Part shown: positions 38,401 through 57,143 of the stretch, piece after piece
Position numbering within the stretch: position 1 is the stretch's first letter
Layout of the letters: each line of letters opens with the position of its first letter
From: Ascaris suum
Lineage: Eukaryota > Nematoda > Chromadorea > Rhabditida > Ascarididae
Assembly (NCBI GenBank): GCA_013433145.1
Contig: CM024173.1
Location: forward strand, 7,894,322-7,958,321
Direction of reading: 5' to 3'
DNA: 64,000 bases
Notes under the pieces: generated by a model
The model's database searches: none
What the model was told of the DNA's origin: nothing
The model's input: only the letters and a program-made list of their open reading frames with translations
Position numbers and translations under genes: made by a program

Positions 38401-41400
38401 AAATCGAAACCACTAAGAAAAAGGAATTTCTAGAGAACAACCGATCTATTTGCACTTCTTTATCGCTTAAATGGATCTGGAACTTGTCAGTAACTGACTT
38501 TAAATAAACTTCAATTAAAACGTCAGTTGCTCCAAATTCTTATAAACAACATGACTGATAAAAGATTAAACAATGCAACAAATCGGGTAAATTTGAGTGA
38601 TTCTGAAATCGTCACTGAAATAGGAGATCCCAATAATAACCTTCAAAAACAGCTCAAAAATTCATTAAAATAAGCATCGCAGTTTTGAAAAGCACTTAAA
38701 GTTATAAAGCAATGAATAATACATAAGTACAATTATTCGATCTCGTTTTGTACTTAATAAGCGATGAAGCATTAACTTCCTCTTCAAATGAGAGAGTGCT
38801 TTTACTAATATTGCATTATAACTGAATGATGCACTATGCAAGCTCGTAGAAATCAAAAACAGTGAGCCTCTCGGAATAAGAGGTCTAAAATGTCTTCTCA
38901 CACCCTCCCCCTTTCACCACAATAATCAATCCATGGCGGATAGCGTTCAGATATATAGTACTTCCACTGGCTCATCCTGTTCATCCCGTCTGAAATAGCT
39001 TAATCTGTGGAGAGGGGTGAGGCAAACCTTTGCTGCAATTCTAAACTGCTACAAAGAAACGGGTTTATTTGCAAACGAAGGAACTCTTATGCAGCCTTGT
39101 TTCAACATCTAGCAGTATCGACCGCACAAGGTCAACCCTTCCCTCCTCTCCCTCCGCATAAACCACTTTTTAACAGACCGCATTGACGAGACTAAAAAAG
39201 ATCCAATGGAAAAAAGAACGAGTGCGACTGGATCACCTTTATATGGTGACAGCAAGCAACTGCTATACACAATGACGTTTCCCCTTGCCGCCTAAAATAG
39301 ATGTTAGGATGTTTAAACTACAGAAAACATCATAAATGGTGCAATCCATGCAGTAGATTAAAATTCTGCAAAAATTACCGATGACGACAGCAATGACGAA
39401 GATGCCAGGATGAGAGAATCCAACGGCGGCTCGAAGGAGACCAAACGCAGCCCAACTGGGAACAACGGCCATCAACACGCCAGCCGATAATTGCAGCACA
39501 ATAGCCAAGAAGAACACCTTCTTACGACCCCATCTAAATTATTCATATTCAACGACATTATACGCCCTATAGAATTCGAGTGAAAAATCAAAATAATCCA
39601 CTACACAGCACAATACCAAATGAGGGTAGAGTGAACAAACAGTCATATGACGTTGGCCATCACCACTTGCGATCGCCTTATGAGCGCGAGATTGCAAACT
39701 TCCAATTTCAGAGTGATTACGTGAAAAACATCACCCAAATGTCCTCAAAGCCAGCCCTCAAATGCATATTTCCCACAACATCAATCAAATACCTGACCAA
39801 ATGTGTCTTAGGTGTAGAAAAGCTCGGCAAACGACAGCATGTCCACTTACCGATCCCCTAGAAAACCGAAAATAAGCGACCCGGCCATCTGACCGACGTA
39901 ATAAGCCGACTGTATAACCGCTTTGAGTACAGATCGTTCACATACAATCTCCCACTAAAATGAAGCATGGTTACACAGCAGACACATATTCGAAAACATG
40001 CACAAATAAGAACACAGGGAAAAGGAAATCCATGAGTTAACCTGGAACACGGGATGCAGTTAATGGCATGAAGCTTATTCATTTGAACATTTTCAATCAA
40101 CGCCTCGTGCCTGTAGCGTTGTAGCTGGTCATTGAGCCAATGCACACTTTACGTCTGTATAAATTAATGCTCTAAATTTAGCTAAATAAATACTGTCATG
40201 TTTTTCAGTGATGATTCTCTTATTTTATGAAATACAGCACGCTAATTAAAAATAAACACTGAGATAACAACGCGAAGTCGAGATAAGATAATATATATGC
40301 ACGCTGATAGCATATTATCTTTCAATTATGATTTCCTCGTTCTCAGCGATATTAACAGTCTTTAATGTCAGTGAGCCAACATAAGGAAAGGATGATTAGG
40401 CGAGCTTCCATGAATGAACTGCACTGGGCGTCCAATCGGGACCACCTGTTGCATTCTAAATTAAAGTCACTCTATTTCTGAAGTTTATCAACACTGCAAA
40501 CTCTGTGCTCAAAAACCGTTTCTTAAGCCAACCTACTGAACGTGAACGACCTTATCAAAGTTGCACCAAACTCGCAGCTATTTCAATCGAAGTTATAACC
40601 AAACTTATAGAGGTTCACCTATTCAGAATTCAATGTTGCCCTCCAAACGTTAAAAAACCTACAAAGGAGAACAACTTTGGTGAGTAAGACGTGCACAGTT
40701 GATATCAGGTGTAGACGAACGGCACAGATTGTTCATGTGGCAATTTTTTGGTAAGTAAGGAATAAAGGAAGTAAAAATTGAAAAAAATGGCGAAATTTGG
40801 TTTGTGATATGGACCACATTCAATAAACTGTATTTCTTTCATATCTACTGTGATCCATGGGTCGAAACTACCGGGGAAATAAAGAGACAGCGATGTACAT
40901 AAGCAGGTATCAACATTACCACCTTATAAGACGCTTTTTGAATGTACATAAAAACAATGAAAAAGAAATGATGATAGGTGACAGATCCACATTTTACCGC
41001 ACACCTTTAATAATTGCATAGCAACCTTACTCACTGTGCACAGCAAGATAAATATTACAGGTAATACAAATTCGCAACTACACTTACAGGATATATGAGA
41101 CGAAGGTGAACAATAGAGAGAAATGTGAGCGTACCCGATTAATTGCGGAATGTTCGATTTGAGAGAAGTCAAAAACGTAGCCATATGGACAGGTGTGTGC
41201 AGCACCAAGACGACACTCCTCATATGGACATCGCGAGCCATCAAGGTTCGTGCAGTTCACCGTATACAACAGATTGCTTGACGTCCAGTAACTAACATTC
41301 GACGCCTCATCCTCTAAACGGCATCTAAAACGTCTATTATGCTTACTTATAAAACAAAAAAACTTTCAGCTTTACGTAATAGAAAATTATCATTAGGAGG

Positions 41401-42226
41401 TATTTAGATATATGTTCAAACGGCAGTTGGTGTCGATAATTTCGGATTTGCATCTACATTATATATCACAGATACCTTTTCAACTAACGTACCCCATTTT
41501 CAGGCGTATTAAACCGTCCGTGACACAGCCACCCCTTTTGAACGATGGGGAGGATGGGAGACAAATGCTTCTATATGAGGCAATACGATGACTGCGAGAC
41601 ACTGCCCGATCATAAATAAAGCAACATGAAACACTTTACACGCTTCACGAAACGGTTAAGATGGAAAAGCAAATATTCTGCAAGTGGAGATGCAAACGAA
41701 AAGTAAGACGGTAACGTGGCACATATGCACAGTCTATGGGCGATTCTTAGGTAATAAGGTAGACCTGTTGCACCAATAACCTGCGTTAATGTCTGCAGAC
41801 TCTAATGTTCAGAAGGAGACACGCCTGTCACTGGCCACCTAATTCAACGCTGCAAAACAAGCGGCCCACGCTGAAGGTAAAGGCGAGACTTGCCATGTGC
41901 CACCAAACTTGATGGAAGTTCTCTTCCTATTCCTCATTTCCTCTACCACTCCAAGTGAACAAGAACAGAATTTACAATTCCTTCACAGGAAACGAAATTT
42001 CAGCTTCACGCAAACCATTAAGCACATAACCTTAATGAGCTGCAATCGAGGTTAAGAGAAGATATGCCAAAGAAAGCGACCTGTGTGGCAAATGAGCAGC
42101 AGTGAATGTCCACGATAGTGCGTGCATAGCTGCGAATATTGTCGGAAGACATACCAGAACGAACTGCATTTTCTGGTATCGGCCAAATTCGCCCAAGTAC
42201 GAGAAAAGAAGCTCGTCGAACTTCAT
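32428..42226 (-). CDS. SLC22-type organic ion transporter (MFS), complete, 9 exons
   Basis: Nine minus-strand exons join in phase: 42226-42081, 41324-41135, 39954-39851, 39533-39379, 38091-37923, 37558-37309, 36036-35823, 34682-34498 and 32634-32428. They total 1620 nt and encode 539 aa, normal for the family. SLC22 proteins move organic cations, anions or carnitine across the plasma membrane. The protein starts MKFDELLFSYLGEFGRYQK, then TM1, PHRCR (residues 47-51) and a large Cys-rich extracellular loop with N-glycosylation sequons at Asn58 and Asn72. The loop ends at WEIVCERS. MFS signature GFLGDRWGRKK lies at about 142-152, PESARWL at 258-264 after TM6, the second-half repeat DRIGRK at 381-386, and PETMGRPLPETIEE from 500, the SLC22 C-terminal signature. 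The exon 1 donor (GTCGCT) is weak but restores PHRCR. Tgttgtag just before the ATG could be a cis or trans acceptor. Substrate and exact orthologue cannot be told from sequence. Confidence 0.95.
33486..33504 (+). repeat. G-quadruplex motif
   Basis: GGG, GGGG, GGGGG and GGG with one- and two-base loops, in SLC22 intron 8. A near-ideal short-loop quadruplex sequence. Confidence 0.78.
35215..35727. repeat. 59-bp minisatellite in SLC22 intron 7
   Basis: About nine head-to-tail copies of a 58-59 base unit beginning CCTCCGCCGACCCGCTATCA and ending TTTTGAACTTTTC. The first four and the last two copies are nearly perfect; the middle ones (about 35470-35615) have internal deletions of differing extent. 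The array ends about 95 bases from the exon 7 donor of the transporter. Confidence 0.95.
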
Positions 42227-42596
42227 CCTACAACAATTGTTCTTTTAATTGCCACGCAAAAAGAAGTTGGGAACGTTGCGGTCTTTTCTTATAGCCAGGC
42301 AAGTTCAAATAGTGCTACGAGGGCATGCAAGAAACCGGCAGCACAAATCATAGATCGATTAAGCTTTTCATACCTCATCGGTCTGGTATTTGTGTGCAAC
42401 GCAATTTATTGATATTATACAACGTTCCACATGATTAACAATAAATCAACGAGACGAATCATATGATGCAAAAAAGCATCGAAAACACGATATCTGCTCG
42501 ACACTGACGGACGGAATATCGCGAGAAAATGATTGAAACGCGGCAATGATTTGTGCCATTCACATAAAAACAAGTAAAACGCAACGCGAATTTCAG

Positions 42597-42608
42597 CCCC
42601 CCCCCCCC
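42597..42608. repeat. C12 tract
   Basis: Twelve C, about 370 bases upstream of the transporter start codon. Confidence 0.95.
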
Positions 42609-43660
42609 TCCGTCGTCATGGTTGCTTTTACCCTATTTCTTACGCTTATGTAGGCTAGTACGGATAACATGCACATACGCAAATTGCAAATTTTTATGCA
42701 AATTGCAGTAAGCAGTCGTGGCTGACACGACCTCCAATGTGGTGCCATATATCGCAGAACCACACAGTAGTCTTCTCCGACTTTTATAAAAGATGCCGTC
42801 TGTGCAACAGCAGAACAGACGAGCATTATATTCGAAAAATACTTATCCTGCAGCTCACTAACGCTTACTGAGAAATAGTCCTGGTCGCAGTTGGGTATGG
42901 CATCGAAGAGCCAAGCCAAGGTATCTACTTGTGATCTAACACTGCAGTGATCACATTTACTCGTATAGTCGATTCCCGTTTACTGTTCTTGACATAATGT
43001 CGACCGACTTATGTGCTCCTATGCCACACCAGGCAATATCGGGGGCCTGTATAAGTCGGGGTTCGGCCACTTTGGATGCTCTTGGTTCGATTCGTGCTTG
43101 AGGGCCGCGATGCTCTCCCATAAACTACTATCTCGCTTCCACTCGCATATCGGCATCGACAGACGGTTATCGGATCCTGCCCTATGCATACACTCGGTCC
43201 CCTCAATGCCGCCACTGCCACTCACAACACTATCGCTTCCTTCCTCTTTTTTCCTTCACAGCAATTATCTTCGACGATTTAAATGGCGATGAACTGAATA
43301 AAATTTTTGTGTGATTTCGGTCATCCATTTAGCTTTGCTTGTGGAAATAGTCGTTTTTGTGCCTGAATCGTTATGGAGTATGCTGTCCGCCGTCAAAGTT
43401 TTTGAAATCGAAAAAACCCCATCAATATTATAAAACTACCAAATAAGGTCCTCTATGAAATAACTGCCGTCGGACATTCCGTGGGACTTACACCCACTAG
43501 GTTCCAAATGAGGTCGTATGCATGTTTAAAACGACGTCGCATGTAAATCGTTCGAACGTGAAATTATCCCGATAATTCGCTCTAATTATTTCGTGACATA
43601 CAGCAAATTTTCCAGTCTTTTACCCTCTCCGGTAATCATCGAAGTCGAAGTTTCCGACAG

Positions 43661-43686
43661 TTTTTTTTTGGGGGGGGGGGGGGGGG
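43661..43686. repeat. T9G17 tract
   Basis: Nine T then seventeen G. The longest G/C tract here and the only one with G on the plus strand. Confidence 0.95.
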
Positions 43687-43901
43687 ATGAGCCCAATTTA
43701 GAAAACAATGTCGGATTAAATGTAGTGTAGAGTTTGTATCAAGTGAAAGAGGACTGGAGACGAAATAAAACAGAAAAGCAATCAAACAGGCATAGGAAAT
43801 GAAACAGCAGATTTCTAAAACACTGGATTACTTAAACATCAAGTTGCTAAATAGCAATGTAATACAGGTAGTACAGAAATGGTAGGCGCAAAGGATAAAC
43901 C

Positions 43902-43936
43902 AAAAAAGGATAAACCTGAAGGTTTACCCTTTTTTT
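43902..43936 (+). repeat. Near-perfect hairpin ending in T-run
   Basis: AAAAAAGGATAAACCT and its reverse complement with one mismatch and a two-base centre, ending in nine T. The motif GGATAAACC also occurs just upstream. Confidence 0.8.
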
Positions 43937-46900
43937 TTGCTTTTTATGAATTGCATTTCGAGTTCAGCAGTTTCAGAGGGAACCAGAAGAATCTGAAAGT
44001 GGAGTGATCGCTTCGAATAATGGCTACAGCACCCCTAAGAGTGTCAATATGAACTTATCTCTATATCATAGGTCACAACGTGCATACCACTGAAATTGCC
44101 AAAGTTCGGCTCTCATGAAAGCAGCTGTTGAGTCCGCTCGAAGGAAATTGGCGCATATTCGCCATAACGATATTGACTAGAAGGCTAAAAGGGAAAACGC
44201 AATGTGTGATTAAATTGCACGAAATCGCTGCAGTAAATTCCCTTCTAATGAGAGCAAAAACGAGTTGAATTGTGCTGAAGAAGCTCTGCAGGAAGCGAAT
44301 TTTTTGAGAGAGGACTGTCAACCTTATCGAATTTTCGCCATATTCATTATTTATTGAAGAGGAGAAGCGTAGAGCACTTCGTTGTAACTGCTTCAAGTTG
44401 GGCGTCGTTGAGTACCACTATTGGGCTGCTTGCTCACTGCGGGTTGCGTCGTACTTGCCGGCTACTTTGTGGTTGCATACCCGCTAGTGTGAGCTAGGTG
44501 GGATGCATTTCGACATTCAACGAGAACTTCCGCAATCTTCATAGACCTTTTTAAAACCTGTTCAATCTTCTCTCATTGAAATGTGCACGTGTGAATATAC
44601 AGAAATTATGGAATCAACAAAATGCGGACCTATTACAAATGATGTCAAAAAGAACATCCGATTCGGCGATTCATTTAACGCTCAGAGTTAAGTTCTCAAA
44701 AAAAAAAAATCACCGACCGACGGAATGAACTTCATTTAAATATGCGAATACATTTCTCCATCATTAACTTGTTTCCGAAGATTTCTCATTTAATTTCGAT
44801 CAGTTCCTAGTCCTTTCGCCTACAAGCATGTCCACAGCAGCTGCTCTTCAGCACTAGGTCTTTGGATGGAGGCTCACGCTCAGAGTTTGTCGTCTACGGA
44901 CAGACGCAACACCAATCATTAAACGGTACTTTCTAGCGTTGACAATCAAGCAAGCTGGCAAGAGAATGAATTAAGTTTAGTACGCATGTGAATTTGCATA
45001 CGAAACTCGGTCAGTTAAATTTGCACAAAACAATCCACCAATATGCAAATGCAAACTGCACATGGTAATGAATGTACCGACCGGCGGCTAATAATTGAGA
45101 AAGATAAGTTAGGACGCGTGCACCACTGTGCGCTCATCATGAACGAATCCCCGCAACAACGTCGCGGGGGAATAAAACTCTTGTGACGCTGTTCCCAGTG
45201 TCGATGGACGTTTTGAAATATGCTGCCAATGGGATCGAATTCTGACTTCCGGCAAATCCCTTATGTAACCCGCTCAGCTAGCTGATGAATATTACCAAGG
45301 GGCGTCGTCAGATGGATATACCGTTCCCTCAGCCTCCCTTCGCTACCTACGTCATCATCCTATCATCCCCTCTCCAGAACCCTCCGCCGTTCCTGTCGCA
45401 TCACGCTGTCGTGTCGCAAAGTCGCTTGCACTGTTCGGTTCGCCTCAACGCCGCATTCATTTGCAGATATTGTTTTATGAAAGTGGGCAAGGCCACCGCC
45501 GAGTGAATTCGCTTCAAATGCAGGCAGACAGCCGCACTACACGGCAATTAAAGACTGCAATAAACTTCGACAGCAAACGAATAGGAACACTATTAAGGCA
45601 GCAGAAAGCGACAAAGGAAGTTCAAATGCATTTGAATGGTGAACGTGCCGCAAGAAACGAGTTTTACACGACACCTCTTTGATAGACGGTTTCGATTCCC
45701 TTTGAGAGGTGAGATTCCCTAGCGGAACGAGATCTCAGTGAAGAAAAGTGAAACGGCTACACAAGCTGTAATTACCCAAAAGCAGTGAGTGCAATTATCC
45801 CCACAAGACGCTTTTCACTATGGGTGAATTAATGAATTTTTTTACTCCCGTGGCAGGCAGGGTACGAGTACGGTTTTGAAATTCGGATAGAATTTCTAGT
45901 CGAAGCTTCACACACGCACATGAGATGGAAAAGGGAGGTGGAAAGCGCGTGACAAGCATAAGTTATTAATATATACTATACAGCCATAAGCATTAGTGCC
46001 GTAAACTGGTGGTTGGAGCTGAAGGGAGGGGATGGGAGGGGCTAAATCCGCCGTCACAAATCGGCGCTCTCATGTGTATAAAAATTTTCATCGGCGTCGC
46101 CTCACGGTCATAGAGTAACGGTAGGTTCGGGAAATTTTTAAGACGTGAAAATCTTTCATTACGCGAATAGCCAGAGCAACTTAAGAACGCTTTCTTCAAT
46201 CAACGAATGTGGTTTTTTGAGCGAAATTTCTATAAGACATAAGGTTTTTGACGACGCAATTTGAGATATTAGAGCGCGTTTAAACATATTACAGTGTTCA
46301 TATGTTTCAACAATCACTACACTTTTTATATGATGCAATAAAATGAAATAAGCCAAAGTAATAAGTTTGCTGTAAAAAGCCGATTCAACAGCTCAACTAA
46401 ATGGCGCATTTCATCCAGTATTTTCAGACTGCAAATCCAGAGAGTGATGCGAATCTCAAAATACTCGAGCAACTCAGCTTTCAAAAGTTGACGCGCTTAG
46501 ACTTCAGAGTTGAGCACTGAATGGACGATGAATGCTGGTCATAGTCGATGCAAGTAGGAATTAACGAGGTGGAAAACTTTCAGCTACATCTGTTTGAGCC
46601 AAAAGAAGCTCTCAAGAGACAATAATTGATAACGCAACCAAAAACTTCGCACCGATCAATCAAACATGCCATGTTCACGCTTGATGGTGAATTGCCTTCC
46701 TTGAGAACAATAAAAAGAAGTTTAGTGGCTAAACGATACTGAAGACCACTCCTTATTCATTACTTCTCATCGCTCTGACAGGAACTTGCAAACAGATTAT
46801 CGGCAATTATCAAGCAATAGTTTTAAGATTTGAGTGCAGCAATAGATAATGCCATTTGGGTAACTGACGGCTGATGACGCGATGTTCGAAGAGGAAATTA

Positions 46901-49713
46901 ATGAACAAAACGAGATGCAAGATGGATTGGATTCGAGAGGTTGCATGAAGAAGAAGCAAAAATATAGACTGTCATATTCGCTGAACAATGTGTAGGAAGA
47001 TTTTGTCTTGAATTTCAGTCGATTTTTGAGGAAACGTTACGAAAAATGCAGAATGAACAAAATTTCAAATTTCTGTACTCTCAGACTGGAACATTGTATA
47101 GCGCAAATGAAGTTATTGTTTGAGTCCCTCAGCAGAAAGCCGATCGAGTGGGCACACAGTGGATCGAAAAGTGGATTCATTAGCAATTCAGAAATCTGAG
47201 GAGTGCAGTATTCGATCGTGATATATTAGCGACGTGAATGCGTCGTCGATTTCCTCAAGTTTTCATGAAGAAATAACTCGCTCTTTCGTGCGCTTTCGCA
47301 TGCTAACAACTTTTTGCAAATTGAACCGGCAAGGCGCATTATCGCGACCTCTATCTTTTACATATATGTCTCTCAGTCCGAAAAATTCAGGTTCGAGCTA
47401 CACTCGCAAAGGCTGATGAGCAAAATATATCATAGGGCACTTGAAACAACCTTTTATATTGATAGAAAACTTATAGATACATCAAAGGTTTTTCAAGAGC
47501 ACTCATAAACGCTTATAAATCCGCGCGGATTTTGTAGTCGGTTACCCTCATAAACAGCGAAATTTTGCAAAACAATTTCTTTTCAATCGTCACGATTAGA
47601 AACATGAACGCAACATTCTGCACCCAGTTATTCATTGTTGACTCATAATACTAGCTAGGCTAATGTGCAGAATGGCAAAATTCCATATCCCACCTCTAAC
47701 ACTCATCTTCACCGTACGTTTTATGGGGTGACAATAGTTTCGCCCCAAAGCGAATCGATTGTTTCGTAGTGTTTGAACGATTTAAGTTCGATCGTCACAG
47801 CTGAGATTTACATTTAAGGAAATAAAGCGAATGGAGTGAAGTGAAAGCTTCAACGCTAACAAGAGAGGTGTAACTAAAATAACAACATATGGAAAAGTCA
47901 GCGCTATAGTATTCAAATTTCAGTTGTGGAAGTTTAACCGCTGGCATCTCTTCATCTGCCTTCAACTGTTGATTAATGGAAATGAATTCCGAACATTCCC
48001 CGCTCCTCATCCTTCCTCCACCTCCTACCCATATCCTTCTGTGCACGAGTCTGCCTATGTCAAGAGAAAGCAGAAGGAAAATGCGCGAGCGATCGCCGTC
48101 TTGTTAACGAACGAATGAAGAAGAGAACAGCAGTCAATGAATAGCATCAGAAAAATTATGTGAATCGATTCTGATTGCATTACGCACACTCATAGACGCA
48201 AAAAAAAAACGTAGACTCTCGCTAAATTTGATGAAACACTACGCCATAACTGTGTTATGGATTACTGAAAGCGGATAAAGGGAGTTAACAACATTGTCTT
48301 CAACTCCGAATGACACCTTATTTTATTTTACAGTTGCCTATAACTGAAAGGCATCGGAACAACGACGTGGAACAAAAGCTATAAATCTGAAGGTCTGGAA
48401 TGAACAGAGGAGACCGCTAAAGTTGCCAAGAAACAATGTTCGAGCAAATATTGCAAAGCAAGAGAGCAAGAAACAAAGATTGCAAGAAGACGGTAAATTA
48501 CATGTTTCTAGAATGTCATTAATATGGCCTATAGATCGCATAAAATTAAAGAAAAGTAAGAAAACTTTGATAATGATTTATGTTTTTCAGTCCTCCATGT
48601 GACTGCACAAAACATCAACGAAAAATTTCTATTCGTCTCTCTCCTCTCATTCGGCTGGATGCATTATGCACACAGATTGAACTCAAAAACTCGGCTGAAT
48701 CGCATAAATGATGGTAAAGCTTTCTTTCACCTCAACAACACAAATTCATAGTAATTTTCACTTGTAATTTTGTTCATCTCAAAAATATACGGTGCTGAAA
48801 CATTTGGAGAGTTTGTTTGCTGTTGATCGACGTAAGGTAAACCGTGTCGAACTCATGACAAAACTTCAGCCAATATTTCAAAATTAATGAATATTAATGA
48901 AATATTTCAACACATTTCAAAGATTTATCCCAAGACTACAGTGTTTGCGAGCATAAACCATACCTCCAATATGATACGGTAAACCAAAATATATATAAAA
49001 CCTGCTCTTATATGCGCATTTTTACCTATACCACACCTGAAAGATGTACTTGCCCCACCTCTCTCCCCCCAGTTAATGCTCTCTGAGAGATTCTGTACAT
49101 AAAAGACCCCAGTTATTGATGTAAAAATCACTTTCAATATGCCTGAAAACAATTTTCATTTGCTATAAGAATGCACCAATAAACTAAAAAGTGATTCTAG
49201 TATCAATAGGCAAAAGTGAAAACATAAAACAGAACGTGCACAGATATCGAGATGACAGCAGCTAAAGAGCACACTGGTTGACGCCTCCATCAAACAAATA
49301 GTGTGGCAGCTATTTCCTAGGAGACAGGGAACTGCTAGAGAATATGAGCTCGCCGGAGACGGAGCGTAAGGCAGCCGGATGAAAAAGATGTAACGACTGA
49401 CTTGGATCGAATATCTCGTAGCGATCAACAAACGGCCATCTTGCTCTAATGTGCAGATAGCGAAAATATGAGCATCAAAACACTCCTCGTTTGAGGGATC
49501 AATTACCTTTCGTTGAATAGAATAATATTTGAAGCGTTTGCGGAGGTAGGACAATACAGCTTAGAGGAGGTGTGAGGAGTGCGGGGAAGTAGTCAGCGGT
49601 TTGCACGTGGAATGTATGCAGAAAGTGGAGCTGCGATCCTGTATTATCTTCGGTTATGCGGCAGAATTCGGGAGGAACATTCTTGATACAATCGTGCATG
49701 TGCGCATGCTTGC

Positions 49714-56308
<6,595 letters not shown>

Positions 56309-56316
56309 TATAAAAG
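56309..56316 (+). promoter_or_regulatory. TATAAAAG box-like element
   Basis: A good TATA motif in a relatively GC-rich stretch. GCACTAA (56321-56327) and TTAGTGC (56347-56353) form a 7-bp inverted repeat just downstream, followed by an ATG at 56361 opening a 60-codon frame of no recognised type. May be a promoter for a small transcript; weak. Confidence 0.22.
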
Positions 56317-56946
56317 GGTAGCACTAAGCTTATATAGAGTCGACCTTTAGTGCGTTACGAATGTGTAAAGAGTGTTTGTTTGTGGTGAAGCAATATCGTT
56401 ATTCGAAGAGTGTTGCTTGTCTCGTGTGGAAGATTTCTTCGATTATTATCCATCTCCATATTAACGTGCTTGCCTTGAAACGGTATAACGGAAGAGGCCG
56501 TAGTGAGTTTACTATCTATGTTGTAATGGTTGCTCGAACTTGAGTAATGAACTGCTTAGACTGGTTAAACCACCAACGGTTGCCCTGATCGCTGCTTTAA
56601 TCCTTTAAGAGCGCCGAATTTTATAATTATCGCTGGAGATGTCGGCTCAGATGAAACGTAGGCTTCTTGTCCAGAGCGACTTAAGTCGCAGACCATCGTC
56701 ATAATCCTTCGAAATGAGAAGTCTTTCGGTTGACAGAATTTGACTTGCTTTGTCGTGCTAGGAATCGCGAAAGAGTTGCAAGCCTAACTTTACAGTGTTG
56801 ATCTGAAATGCCATTTGCTGTTTTGTGTTTTTGCTGTGTTTCAAAACTTATTTGTTAATTCGTAATTCGATGCTGTTGTGTGTGCTAATTCGTAATTCAA
56901 TTGCAATCGTGTTGTTCGGCGCACTATGCACTAATAAAATGCAAGA

Positions 56947-56974
56947 GGTTTAATTACCCAAGTTTGGCATTTGG
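56947..56974 (+). ncRNA. SL1-like leader with hairpin and donor-like site
   Basis: GGTTTAATTACCCAAGTTTG matches the first 20 of 22 bases of nematode SL1 exactly. The next bases are GC rather than AG. Instead the sequence runs on to TTTGG|GTAAGG, a donor-like site that would make a 28-base leader. TTACCCAA (56954-56961) pairs with TTGGGTAA (56971-56978) in a perfect 8-bp stem with a 9-base loop, longer than the stem in SL1 RNA. No clear Sm site follows and there is no 5S gene nearby. Candidate atypical SL RNA gene or SL-derived relic. Confidence 0.35.
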
Positions 56975-57040
56975 GTAAGGACGAACGTTTGGGAGAAGCG
57001 AGACGGAAGCAGTTGTTCGAGTGAGCAGAACCGTAGAAGA

Positions 57041-57070
57041 AATCGTCAACTCAACGGAGTTGTGACGATT
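57041..57070 (+). repeat. Hairpin downstream of the SL1-like leader
   Basis: AATCGT-CAACTC, loop AACG, GAGTTG, two-base bulge TG, ACGATT: a 12-pair stem. It ends 124 bases after the start of the SL1-like leader, close to SL RNA size. Confidence 0.7.
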
Positions 57071-57113
57071 GAATAAGCGGACAGCCCAGTTGAGTTTTAT
57101 GACCTTCAGTGTA

Positions 57114-57143
57114 TATTGACTACCGGGACGGCGGTAGTCAATA
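57114..57143 (+). repeat. Perfect 12-bp inverted repeat
   Basis: TATTGACTACCG and CGGTAGTCAATA separated by GGACGG. A strong hairpin 44 bases beyond the previous one. Confidence 0.85.
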
